Source: Strigops habroptila
Taxonomy: Eukaryota > Chordata > Aves > Psittaciformes > Psittacidae
Direction: 5' to 3'
DNA: 64,000 nt
Assembly: GCF_004027225.2 (NCBI RefSeq)
Contig: NC_046358.1
Location: 65,181,028-65,245,027, forward strand
Position numbers and translations under genes: made by a program. A model generated the notes under the pieces. It was not told the origin of the DNA. It did no database searches and was given only the letters and a program-made list of their open reading frames with translations. This document shows positions 14,110-27,147 of this stretch, one piece after another; the stretch's first letter is position 1, and every line of letters starts with the position of its first letter.

Positions 14110-15934
14110 AAAAGGACAAGCATATACTTAAATTTTTAAGCAAAATTCCTCATGAGGTGAATGCATGCATTATATTTGCTTTCATGTTGCTTACCATGTC
14201 TTCTAATCTGCAAGACTAGAACAAGTGTTTCCCATCATTCATAGATTATCCATAACTAACTTCCATTTTACTGAGAGCAACAGTAAAACCCCCCCAAAAA
14301 GTGAAACACAAGCCAGTTCTCCACCTTCCCATCGTCCATCACCTTCTCATTCTTCCTGATCCCAAGATCAACTGAGGATCTTGGTGCCACATTGCCTAAA
14401 AGCCACAAAGGGCCTCACTGCCATCCAGATTCACTCAAAAATAATGCCTCTCTCCAAAATAAAGGCCTAAATATATCTTAATCCAAGGGGAATCCAAGCC
14501 TAGAGGTGATGTGGCTCAGCTATTCTCCTCACTGAAGGAGTCATCTAAAGGACATGTTAGCCCTTGAAACACAAAGCTATAGCAGCAAGGTGTCAGCAGA
14601 CCCAGCAGTCCAACTCATGTTATACACACACAGATTCTGCACAGGTTTTTGGTTTGAACTATCTAGTAAAGGTCCAAAGATGCCTCCTGCTATTGAAACA
14701 TACACAGGTTGGACTGCAGCACTTGTCAGTTGAGATCCTACAACAATGAAGGGAGCAAGGTTTTTCTTTTGCACCTCAGCACTTGACACACTCCTCTTGA
14801 ACCAAAGAGCTATATCTTTCCTCCTATCATTTCCAATTACCAGAAAGTAATATTCTACTTTATAAAGAGATACACTTACACACACAGAAAAATCTAACAG
14901 CTACATCTACATGCTGCAAGTTTGTAGATGTAGATACATCTTTAACCTGCAAGTAAGATAACTACATCTATTACGTGCAAGCTAGATAAAGATAAATACA
15001 GAATCTTATCAACCAGACATTGTGTTAATGCCATTACTGTATGCTTAGAAACTCAAGATTTTCTGCTAATGTCACTCAACTCTCCCATATGGAGGTCCCA
15101 CAATGCTTTGTAAGATCACTATTACCCCATGTTATAGATAGGAAAGACCAAGATGCAGAAGTCTTTCACATTATCTCATGAACTACCCTCAAAAACATGT
15201 TGTGGGCTAGGAGAACTGTGCAGATTTGACACCTTATCTTTCAAGGATATTGCCTCCCCATGTTAAATGAGCAGCAGTCAAGACACTATCTTTATGAAGT
15301 ATGTATCTTCTGGCTCATTTTGATTCTGTCAAAGCATAAAACACCTTCACTTCACATACAGGGACTGTAAACACAGTGAATTACATTAGACCACCCACCA
15401 TCAAGATTTAAAGTTCCTACCTAGAAAGACCCTTGTCTGTACATGCTTACCTCTATTCTAGCACTTCAATGCACTCTACTGTAGTTGAAGCTCATATGTA
15501 ACTTGTACAAGGTGAAACATCTCACCCATACTCAACTTTCATCCTCTGCCAGCTGGCCTATTACATGATATTATTTGAGTTTTAAAAGGATGCATCCATG
15601 TATTTATTTTTCCCACTTGATAAATATTTATGAAGATTTTATTACAGTCATAACACATACATACTATAACTAATCTTCCTTTTATTTAGACAAGCATCTT
15701 AAAGGAAAACAAGTTTGAAGACTGGATATTCCTATTGCTGAGCTTGAGCTCGAGCTCCAGAAGTCACCATATGAAGTGAAATGATGCCAGTTTGGAAGGC
15801 AAATTAAAAAGACAACAACAAAAAACCTAGCACAAGGGATTAACATGAGTTTTGCAACAAATGGAGTGCAGTAAGTACTTAAAACCTGCAAAAATTAAAT
15901 GTTTGAAAGAAAGATTTTCTTCTAGTCCTGCGAT

Positions 15935-15975
15935 AAAGGTTGGACTTAAAGGTCTTTTCCATTGATTCTATGGTG
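15935..15975 (+). mobile_element. degraded CR1 terminus
   Basis: GGTTGGACTTAAAGGTC...GATTCTATGG resembles the sense CR1 3' end. It is short and diverged. Confidence 0.4.
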
Positions 15976-16865
15976 CTTGATGACAGTTTTTCCATTCATT
16001 AGGATGTGAGCTATCAGCCTAAATAACATTGTGGACAAACAGAATGATAATGGAACTGAAGTCCAGGTGCCTGCCTATCTCACAGGAAATTTCACTACAA
16101 TCCAACTTCCCTTGCCCAAAGTCTAGCAATTCTGGGATCTCTCCAGTTTCTAACCTCTCCGATTTCTACTGCATTTACAGGATCTACTTAGCAATTTTGA
16201 ATATCACAGTACTAAACTGAAGACATGTAAAAGATTCATTACTTTGACATGATACAGCAGAAATCAATGAAGAAAACTGTGCATTTGAATTAGAAAATTT
16301 CAAAGGGAGACAACAAAATAACATAGGCAATTCCATCTGCCTTGTTACTTTTTTCAAGTAGTCCTATCAGATGCATGTTGTTTATCCACAACAAATCCTC
16401 CAAGTTACTGAAGATCTGATAGTCACTGCTGTCATCACAAGGAAGAACTGAAAGACTTGGAAAAAAAAAAAACCCTGCAAACCAAATGCTTGCAGCACAC
16501 AGAGTTCTCATTTTCCACCAATAAATGAGGGTTTGAAAAACAAGCTTACCTCGTCTCTATCGATTTCTCAACTCACTCTGTGATCAGGTCTCAGAAGCTA
16601 CTCCCCTGCCCTTCAGCTCCCTCAAACACAACTCCTTTTTTAGTGCAGAACACTTGAAAAACAGCTACACAAGCCTGAGTACATATTTATTATCATCAAT
16701 GTGCAATAGCCTCAAGAGACATCCATGCATCGTACTCTGTTAGCAAGAAAAGGAATCACAGTCTTCAATTCCATGCTATTTTTTCCTGATGTTGCAAGGA
16801 CAAGCTAATTTGTAAGCCAGATCATTCCTTTCTAGAGGATAAAGGACAGTCTTCTGTAAAGGGGC

Positions 16866-16907
16866 AAAAAAAAAAAAAAAAAACCCAAAAAAAACCAAAA
16901 AAAACCA
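16866..16907 (+). repeat. A-rich simple repeat
   Basis: A run of about 19 A, then CCC, followed by two A8CC units. Confidence 0.8.
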
Positions 16908-17066
16908 AAGCGCATCCTCTCAGTGACTTCTACTGCCATGGGAATGTCGCAGGAGCCTCTCAGCAGACTTCCAAAGACAAGTCTGGCCTCCCGTCAGAAG
17001 CTGCAGGAAGCTCCTGAGAAATGGGAGAAAGGTCTAGGTATCTACACTGGCTCCATCTCCCCTATA

Positions 17067-17470
17067 ATTATAGAATCATAGAATAGTTACGGTTGGAAAG
17101 GACCTTAAAGCTTATCCAGTCCCAACCCCCTGCCATAGGCAGGGACACCTTCCACTAGACCAGGTTGCTCCAAGCCCTGTCCAACCTGGCCTTGAACACT
17201 GCCAGGGATGGGGCAGCCACAGCTTCTCTGGGGAACCTGTGCCAGCGCCTCAGCACCCACACAGCTTCTTCCTTACATCTAACCTGAACTTCCCTTGCTT
17301 CAGTTTGAACCCATCACCCCTTGTCCTATTGCTACCATCCCTGATGAAGACAATACAGACAATCCCTCTCCAGCATCGTTGTAGGCCCCCTTCAGATACC
17401 AGAAGGCTGCTATGAGGTCTCTACGCAGTTTCTCTTCTCCAGGCTGAACAGCCCAAATTTTCTCATGCTA
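17067..17470 (-). mobile_element. CR1 LINE 3' fragment
   Basis: Antisense CR1 starting AGAATCATAGAATAGTTACG and continuing through CAACCTGGCCTTGAACACTG to CTCCAGGCTGAACAGCCC. About 400 bp, moderately diverged. Confidence 0.93.
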
Positions 17471-19511
17471 TACACATGCCATTTCCACCTCAGATGACAG
17501 CTCCCTGTCACATACTACCTCTGGGTTACTTTGCATCGCCTGAAAAAGAGCAGGAAGAGAACTGATGGGCAAAAGGCTCAGTGCAAGAAAAGGCAGATGC
17601 ACTTGCCTTTGTACAGTACAAGAAACTCAGATGTACTATCCCTTCAAAATAAAAGGGAAATTATGACTTGATCTAGAAAACAGATAACAGTAAGACACTG
17701 CACTAGCAGGGGATTTCAGGTTGGCAGAATAAGTTAACTTAGACCAGTAGTCTTCTACATTTTAGAGTTAGACCAATGTAACCTTGAAAAATTTTATAAG
17801 GAAGTATCAGCTTTCACCTGTTACATTCTAAATACTCCTTTTAGCAATCCCTTGAAAATAATATATGACTTCGAATGCATACAGATCCAGGATGCTTTTC
17901 AAACAGAAATACATAGCTAGGAACCACACACATTTCTCACCCTCACTAAAAGCTCCTTCATCTGCACTGTGAACCTACTACAGAGCCACAAACTGCAGCA
18001 GTACATCTGCTTCAAATTACCTGTAGTACTGGACCTACACTCTAACACAGAAATCAAATTTCTTTGTGGCAGAATATACTATAGCTTTGCTACTACTGGA
18101 AGTTGTCTCTTATATTCGTTTCTTAAAGTTATGAACTGCAGTAGTATGCAAGCATAAATAAATCTGTATCACAGCTGTCAAACTAGACCCTGATTAACCA
18201 AAAGAAAAACCCTAACACTGGGTGCCTAAAAATAAATACTGACAAGCTCATGGCTGTCTCTCCCTAATGCCTCCCTTTCTGAAAGATCCCTGAGGTACTC
18301 TTAGCTTTGCAATATGCCCTAAATAGTAAATAAGTCCAAATTATCATTCTTTCCTTTACACTTCCCCTTTTTTCCCCATTCCCTTTCCTACCACTCCCTT
18401 AACCAGGAATATCTAAATAGATAGCAGACCTCTGGGATATCAAATTTGCTTCCAGGCACAGATATGATGAGACAGTATCTGACTGTCCAATATGAATTTC
18501 CCAGCTATTTAGGTTTCCAAGAATTTAATATCATGGCCCCCACGTTATTCCATACGTCAATCACTTCAAAGCCAGAGGGTATCCATTTGCATAATAATGA
18601 ACATTTTTCTAACTTCCATGCTAATGAGTTCTAGTGTGTATTAGCTAAAAGTCACACTTGCTTCACAAGAAATAATTAACAACACAACTCCTAATGTTTA
18701 CCCACTTGTGCCTTTTATTGCACAGCCTGAGGGACACCTGTCCTAGTAAATGACCAAAAACACATAGGGCTAATTTCTGCAATACCTGAACCTCAGTGAT
18801 TTGTGTGGGACATTCACATGAGGAAGGACTGCAGGGGGGGTTGGCTTCCGAAGCTGTGTGTCAGAGGAAATGCATCCCATGGCACAGAAAAAATGGGTTT
18901 GCTACATCTTAATCACAGAAGGAATGAGAACAATACAGCCATTTCAGCTGAATCACTGTGAAGGAAGGGAAGGATACACAAGGTGCATTTCGTAGCTGGG
19001 GAAACATTCCCAAGAACACTTTGGAATCTGCCAAGTCTTCTACAATCTAACCAGTAACAGAAGAAAATTTCTCATTAGGCATGGAGGTCTCCATAGCATC
19101 CTGTTACCCATGTTTGACACAAACGTAGCAGGCTTTTCCTTTTTGACGTTAGAAATTCACTTTCTTTTGAAACAAGTGTTCTTTATTGTGTAAAGAATAT
19201 ACATTATACAACATAGCACTTATCTCTATTTACTGCTTGAGCCTTTTGGTTTCATTACCTTTGAAACCAGACTGAAGCCATATGGATCTCAGCTATCAAA
19301 TCCTCACTCATACCACAGTATGTGCAAAACCGGACTAACAGGCTCACTACTGCACTGAGATGCAGCTGCAGAACCAAGTCATGTTTGGAGCTCTCGCCCT
19401 TTAGCCCACACTCACATTCACCAGCCCCAGACAAGGAACTCTGAATCCAGCTACAGAAGCCAGCATTCATTGCAGAACCTCACCATACAACAGGGTGATC
19501 CATACAGTTCA

Positions 19512-19862
19512 CAGGAAGCCATAAAGATGCTGCGAGGGCTGGAGCTGCTCTGCTTTGGAGACAGGCTGAGAGAGCTGGGCTGGTTCAGCCTGGAGAAGAG
19601 AAGGCTCCTTAAGGGGAGACCTTAGAGCAGCTCCCAGCGCCTAAAGGGGGCTACAAGAAACCTGGAGAGGGGCTTTGGACAAGGGCCTGTAGGGACAGGA
19701 CAAGGGAGAATGGCTTTAACCTGACAGACGGGAGACAGATGAGACCTCAGGGCTTGAAGCAACCTGGTCTAGTGGCAGGTGTCCCTGCCCACGGCAGGGA
19801 GTTGGAACTGGATGAGCTGTAAGGTCCCTTCCAACACAAACCAGTCTGGGATTCTATGATCA
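19512..19862 (+). mobile_element. CR1 3' fragment with internal deletion
   Basis: Sense CR1 from the GAGAGAGCTGGGC region to the GGGATTCTATGAT terminus. After AACCTGACAGACGGGAGACAG it jumps to TTGAAGCAACCTGGTCTAG, skipping the stretch (about 120 bp in sister copies) that carries TTGCCCAGAGAAGCTG. Confidence 0.92.
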
Positions 19863-22123
19863 TACTGCTGACTGAAGATTTTCCACAGAATCAAGGTATC
19901 TGGCTGGATTTTCAAATATCCCAGCTAATTCATGACCATTAAGCCTTGTAGTCATCCATGATAAGAATGGCAATCATATCTAATGCCTAAGGGTTTAAAG
20001 CCTGTTGTCAGCAGCAGCTGGAGGAAGGGTTGGATTTCTTCCCTGCACATAAGGCACCCAGATGATGCTTCATACCACTGGGTTTCTCTCCAGCTCTGAA
20101 ACATCAGGTATTGATCAGTACCACAAGCAGTACAGCATACCAGGCAGACTGGTGTAGCATTTGTCCAAGCAGATCACACCAGTGTATTCTTAATCTACCA
20201 TCAGAGAAAAAGGGAGGAAAAACAAAAAAAAAAAAAATCCAGTTTAAAACCAGATCTTATGTAGATACACACGTATTCGAGCAGGAAAGTTCTTGCAGGC
20301 AAGAGCAGCATTAGGGATCTCGTATATAAAGTACTCATCAGCATTAACCCTCACTCCTTTGGGACTGGAAATAATCACCTTTTCCATACTGTTCAACACA
20401 GTTTCAGCAAACAGAAATAATTTCTGATGTTGTATAGTGCAATTTAAAATGGCATCTGGACTTACCCACTGTGCAAATACATTTCCATACAAACATTTTC
20501 AGAGGATTATTCCAGGGTTGTGGAATAAACCCACAAGAATACTTGTTCTGGTTTTGTATGCATTGGGGAAATTCAGGCTCTTCTGAGCATACTACAATCT
20601 GTCCCTATGCTCTAGTTTTGGTTAAGATAAAGGTACAGAACTGGGCCTTGTGATAAAACAGTGCCATCATCAAGTTTGTAAAAGGTGCTGGAAGGGGTTT
20701 TAACAGAGACCTCCCGAGTCCTATCCTTTGTAGTATAAGGTTTCATTCGTAACTATTCCGTTAATAAATAGTAACAGCACAAGCAGCACTAGTTGATCAT
20801 GGTTACATCTCCTGATCGACTTCACTCCCTCTCTGTAACTGAGCTGCTAAAGAGTTAAAGTGGAAAGCCAGCAATGTCCTTCATCACTTCAGCCCGCCCC
20901 CCCACCAAGATCAGAATTGCCAAAGCACACCAAATGATTTAGAAATGTCTTGCAATGCCATTGTGCCTACACATGGAGATTTTCCCCACATCCTTAGAAC
21001 TTCAGATAAACTCTTTAGTCAAGGCAAAGTTATTCTCAACACACTGAGCTTCACTCGCTATGAGAAAGAGAAATATGGTCTCAGTGACTACAGGATGTTT
21101 TGTCCATTATTTTATTCTTGTTCAGCCAAGCAAGCGTTGTGCTGGTTCAACCAAAATGACTTTAAGAGCTCCATTTAGCATTCTCAGCCAGGGAGGATAG
21201 AAGCATGCCTATATACCCATGTAGGGGATGTTATTAAAGCTAGATTTACTCTGATTTAAGTGTCATTTAACAGAAATTGCTTAACCTAGCAATTTGAGCA
21301 ATGGACAGATACTGGATAGCCACTCCTGATGAGGCAAAAGTCATGACTTGAACATGGTTATCTACACTGGAATCTCCCCTTCTGATGATATCACATAATT
21401 ATCATCATCCAGGGTATATTGGAATGGACTCCTCCAGAGGACAAGTATTTGGAAGGAGGCTCCAGAACATTAATAACTGAAGAAAGAAAAAAAAAAAAAA
21501 AAAACACCACACCACAAAAACCCAACAAACACATATCCAGTATAGAAGATGGAACGAGTTCCAACATTGTCACAAAAGCAGCCTCACTCACTGGAAGAGA
21601 AAGACCAATTTCATACCGAGTATTTGCCAGGAAGCTTAATTCCAATCCCAAGTAGAGAAAAAATGAAATATAAAATGAATCAGGTGCAAAAACACAGATT
21701 ACGACAATATCTAGTAATGAGTCCATATAAGCCAACTGGATGCTCTTCTGTAACACGAGAGAATGCAAATCAAAACTTGATTTAAATCCAGGTTATACCT
21801 CACATACTCCACGAAAACATCTGTCTCACTAGGATCCCTCCTGCTTTCAGTCCCATTGTCCCCTCCAGTTTTGCAGTACTGTTGTGAACTTGCTCTTATT
21901 TTCACACTTTGTATGCCAACATTCCTAATCCTTGAACATGAACACATCTGCTTCAGTTCTACTTGAAATTAAGTTGGCTTTCCAGATCCAAAAAGCTATC
22001 TGCATGGCCATTTCTTAAAAGTCTTCATGTTCAGTTGAACACTAACGGACATAGAAATGAGTCATCCAGCACACCTACCTTACAAATCCCATCCATACGT
22101 ATTCCATCTGTTTGTTTTAGGAG

Positions 22124-22160
22124 CCATATATATATATATACACATATATTTATATCTATC
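22124..22160 (+). repeat. TA/CA microsatellite
   Basis: ATATATATATATATACACAT followed by TATTTATATC. Confidence 0.8.
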
Positions 22161-25100
22161 ACTGCTTAACAAGTCATAGCATATGTAGACATGCCACATA
22201 CAGTCTACTTGCTTTACAAAACAGAGGTAAACCCCAACAATTCATGTCTTAAAAGACCTCAAAAATCACACACAAGTTTGCTTTATTTTACAGTAACACA
22301 GACTTGGGGGGAAAGGACAGGACACAAAGACAAAAAACTGACAAAATTACACTTGACTCCTTCCTAGATGAGGCTATGCCATAGAGACTTCACGCACATG
22401 AGGTTCACCACGTGGAGTCTAATCTTTGCTTCGTTTACATCACCACAGATCCTTTGTATCACATCCTAATGTAAATTTACACAAGTTAGAAAGAAGTCAC
22501 CCCCTAATTTTAAAGGGCTTGCAAGATTCCTTTAAGTAGACAAATATTACAACATCAGCTCAACAAGCAAGATTTACCGTTTACCTTATATAAACATTTT
22601 TACAATCTTTAAGACCACAGCCTGACTGGGAAAGGACTGGCAATAACAAAAATCACGCTCTCATACAACTCATTAAAACCAGAAAGACCTTTCAACAGCA
22701 AACAGAACAATAATCATCAAGGTGCAAATCTGCAAATCTGTAAAATGCAAATAATGCATTTTACAACTGCAATGAACTGAACTACCTGTTTCTCTGAGCC
22801 AATTTCTTCAAGAATGGTTTAAAATAGTCACAGAGAGCACACCCACAAAATGGGTTTTGGGAGCATGTTAAAAGCAGAAAACTTATGACTTTAAAGTAGA
22901 GCCAAGCCTTGGACAGATCACCAAGGCCCATCCTTTTAACGAAGTCTCCCAAATCTGATTCTGTTATCAGTTTTAAAGTAGATTCACTAACAATCTTAAC
23001 CCCAAGAATAAAAAAAACAAACCCCACAGCCAGGAACCAAAATCTTACAGAGATTGGTATGTTTACAGAAGGTTTAAAACATTTGCAAAATGAAGGAGAG
23101 GTTATGCCATTTTCTCAGGTCTCCTGCTCAGAGGATTTTCAACGCATTTCTTTTTCCCTGAAAGCCCAGTTAGATCAAAACACCACCAAGCAGCTTGTTG
23201 TCATTTCATAAGGTGAGCCTTGCTGCAATTTTGAAGTCATTACACTCAAGTGCTTTCACACTGGCTCAAAAGCACATCACCCATCAACTGCATTAATACC
23301 TCAGCACAAGAATCTACTAATAAACATGGTACTCAGCCAACATTACTCCACTTTAAACAACACAAGTTTTCTGTAGAAGGGCAAGACATCCAAGACCACT
23401 TAAGCTCTTTAACCTGACTTTAACCTTGATAGAAAGGTAGTAGCAAAGTATCCTCAAGCAAATACAAAGCATATCGATAATAATAACAACCCAGGCAGAG
23501 CATAACAAAAACCCAAGAGAAGACTGTAGCATATGGCTCCAGTCATGTGGATCATGATGACTGTTTCAAGTCGAGAAAGAAGACGCCCCATGAAAAAGTG
23601 TTAGCCTGCTTTTAACACTATAAAACTGCAGCTCACACATGCTTCATTCAAAAGAAAATCAAACCCCACAGAGAAAAGCAACCAACCACCTCCAAGCGCT
23701 GTGAGGTGCAATATTGGCATGCTGCTTTCGGTGCCACTGACAACAAAGTCCTTCCTAAAACCTCCTAGCCCAATACATGAGGCAGGTACAAATAAAGCTC
23801 TGCTCATCTAGTGATTTTCAGTCTTTTTTTAGAACTCAAAGTTTAGCTGGATAACAGAGCACATAAAGCATAAAATACACATTTACAGAGATCCTTCCAA
23901 AGTCTAAATTCATCTCACAATTGAACTTTACTCATTGTTCAAAGAGGGTTCATTCAGGCAGAGCAGAAGACACTTCTGTCACTATTGCACATACACATTT
24001 CTTTACCACATCCCACTAACTCAGAGTTATGGATCTGAATTAGAAATCAGGAAGAGTGGGAACAAGGAATAGAAATCAATTGAAGAAATATTCCATTTCA
24101 CTCACCAGCAGAAAATGCATTTAATCAGAACACAGGGCAGTATTAAATTTTTCATGACACAGAAGGATTTGGAATGTGCCTAACTCGATTATTTTAGCAG
24201 CAGTTTCTACCTGCATTACAGTGATTTCAAGTCTACTCTTCAAGAAAAACAAAACATCTGTGAATTTACTGGTTGTGAGCAATCATCCATTTTTGATATC
24301 AAAATCATAACCTACACACAAACTCACTAAGTCTATAGCATGACCTACATAGCTCCTAAATTTAAAGGAGCTATATTGGTAAAAGCCTGCTCATTAGTAT
24401 TTGTGTTAGGAATCCTACTACCTTCAGATGGTCCACTTACATGGTTATTAAACCTGATGAAATGTTTCACTGGTATAGTACAACTTGCATCGAATTTGGC
24501 TATGTTGTTTCCACTAGAGCCGATGTAAGTTACGTAGATAAATGTGATTCTATCCTGAACATCAATATTAGAGTCATCTTAAACTTAACCTGGAAAGCTA
24601 ACAAAGTGATGAGTGAAAAGAACCCGCTTCTACTGATTTCAGCAGTGTCAGGCACAACCCAGTTTGTAGTTCTTGAAGATAAGCCAACACTCAAAACCAA
24701 CTCATACCTCTAGAAAATCAGCACAAACACTCAATCTTGTCTTGCTTTAATCAATATAGCTACTAAATAGATACCTAGAAATACACTTATAAAAGAAAAA
24801 AAGGCAAATTAAGCTTAATTTCTACACCACAAATGCAAACCTAGCTTTTTGTATTTTACTTGGGAAAGACACGCCAGATGCATCACTGATTGGTGTACAT
24901 ATACACAGTGACATCTTACTGCTTCAAAAACATCAAACAACAGTTGACTTGATGTTCACAGAATAGATTGCTACAAAAAGGAGAACGCACTTGCACAATT
25001 TAACACGAGCTTGGTCTCATTTCTTCCAGCACAAGCCTCATTCCCAGTAACAAAAGTGTCTACTGATGATTAATTTTAATGGCCCTTGATCACACATCCA

Positions 25101-26956
25101 CTTTTGTCAATCTCAGAGTTTTAAGCTAAAGAACAAAGATTATATTACTATTACTTCTACAATAACAACTGAGTTGCATCCACATTTTCATTCCAAAACG
25201 ATTCTTCCCAGCAAACCAAAGTCTAAGCAAAGCTCTTGCCAGTAACCTTTCCTTGGAAAATTCTATAGGAAATGAAATGTAATACTCTGTTAAGACTTGT
25301 TTTGCAAACAGGAGTGAGAGCGCTCACCCGAGCATGCAGAGTCATTAAAATGGCTCTTACATATATCATTATAAATTTAATAATCTCCATAACAGCTAGA
25401 GTTCAAGTTAAAATGAATGTCAGCAAAGCATGACCAATTAATGTTATCCCAGCTGCCACTGAGCCTCACTTGGGGTTATATTACACAGTCAGAGGCCCCA
25501 TACTACATGTGCACCAAATACCCAGAGCCAGAAGCAGATGGGAGATGTAGGCTTCTATACCTATCAGCAAGGCGAGACTTGCATATTAATTTTGGTGCAT
25601 CACAACAGTTACAGTACACTTCGGTGTCACAGGTCCCAAATGTTTTTTCCCATTGTACTCTATATCCAGTATAATGTTAGCTACTTAAGGAGGAAAAAAA
25701 AAAAGTGTACTAACATCCTCCAGAAATTAAGTTAGTGGAAGGATTTTGTTTCAGCCCTTATTGATTTACATCAGTCCCAGAATGCTTGCTTGAAAAAAGT
25801 AGAAAGACGACCTTGGCAGATTATCGCTTAATAGATCATGCTTAGAGCAATTAAAATACATTTGGGACTTCTATTTGGTTCCCCAAATAAGTGTTCCCTA
25901 AATGTCATTTCTCTCCAAGTAAACAGCTGCATTTTATCCAGTCCCAAAAGTTTACCAGGCTGCTTAGATTTCTAATGGGGTAACAGGGAAACCACTTTCA
26001 CTCTTCAGCAGACTTGAAAGTGTGACACAAACCTCCCTCTCTCCAAAATTAGACAGTGCTCTTGAACACCAAAATAAGAGCTGATGGTCCTTTTCCGCCT
26101 TTGCCCCCCCCAACTCATTTTTCAACTGAAATAAAAATTATATGTAAAAGCGACAGGAAAAAAAAAGGAGCTCTCCACACAAAGCTGAACATACAGTGTT
26201 CTATCACCCATCAAATCTGCGTGGAAAACCATATAAATGATTTATACAGTAGAAATGTGGCAAGTTTTACAGTTTCCTTCACTGGTGCCAAGTAAACAAG
26301 TTTCAAATTCCAACTGTTCACAAGCCACAGTCCATCTGAGATGGCAACTTCATTTAGGTTAACATGCCAATCCATTAGCATTAAATACTACTATACCACC
26401 TTGACACACAGAGTTTCCACAAAGCATTTGGACACAAAATCCACCAGCTGACATTAAGCACGTTCCACTGTGCATTTGGTTTCAAGTCAAAGTCACATCT
26501 GGAAACTACAATAAAACTATCACCAGGAGAATGAGGATGCTGACAAGCATGCAACATTTTCAGCAGATTTAATCACCAAATCCCAAGAAAGCCATTTTTT
26601 AACCTAATGATACCAGTAAAAATTTAAAGTCATAAGAAACCCATAATCTGATCAGACTCAATAAACTTCATTTACACTGCATGTATCTTCAACAACCAGC
26701 CAAAATCCTGGAGATTTTTCCCTTCTTTCACTCACATTACAATTTTCCCTTCTCTCAGTGCTTTGCTCCATATATTGGAACTAGCCTGAAGAGAGAAACA
26801 AACATATTTTCAAATATATAATCAGGAGAAGTGATCTACAGCCAGCTAAGCATAGCGAGCAGTTGCAATTGATAAAAGAGTTATAAGGAGCTCTTCTGCC
26901 ACTTGTATCTCATTCAGCAATTTAAGCAGAAAGTGCTTCTGCCTTTTGTCACTTAC

Positions 26957-27031
26957 CCTTTTTTGATCTTCCAGTCCATGTGTCACAGGCTTTCTTTTCT
27001 GATGCTGACTGGATTCAGAGCCAGATTCCAT
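26957..27031 (-). CDS. NAV2: NAV2 alternative N-terminal coding exon
   Basis: On the - strand, 25 codons from an ATG in a good context (G at -3, G at +4) run to a perfect GTAAGT donor at 26951-26956, phase 0. The peptide starts MESGSESSQHQKRKP and ends GLEDQKR. From memory it matches the human NAV2 N-terminus that starts MESVSESSQQQKRKP and then joins IYTDWANHYLAK of the calponin-homology domain. NAV2 is a large cytoskeleton-associated neuron navigator, with a CH domain in its long forms and a C-terminal AAA ATPase; it is linked to neurite growth and retinoic-acid response. The next coding exon (CH domain) was looked for to the left and not found, so the following intron probably extends beyond the window. 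Possible acceptors lie near 27080-27100. Confidence 0.88.
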
Positions 27032-27122
27032 TTCCCAGCTACAAAGACTCTTCCAGCCTTTTTAGGCTTTCTCTAAAAATCCATAGTCTGAACAACAAAA
27101 ATCTAAAAATCATTTAAAAAAA

Positions 27123-27147
27123 GGAAAAAAAAAAAAAAAAAAAAAAA
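27123..27147 (+). repeat. poly(A) run
   Basis: About 23 A residues after AAAAAAAGG, just upstream of the NAV2 coding exon in its direction of transcription. Confidence 0.85.

Larger units (their letters stand above)
1..26956 (-). other. NAV2: NAV2 intron following the MESGSE exon (part)
   Basis: About 27 kb without a recognised coding exon. It is AT-rich, with CR1 fragments near 2.26, 3.46, 7.61, 10.25, 15.94, 17.07 and 19.5 kb, several A/T runs and TA microsatellites, and an old duplicated repeat at 1.03 and 3.04 kb. Intron status is inferred from the NAV2 donor at 26956, transcription toward lower coordinates, and the absence of the next known exon. Several short exon-like segments were seen and are treated as unproven. 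Confidence 0.65.

Noticed and set aside
13842-14219. 125-codon frame rich in G and F
   Set aside because: Translation of the G/T-rich tract and T run.
20480-20580. - strand frame ending in a GTAAGT donor near 20465
   Set aside because: No convincing acceptor and no homology.
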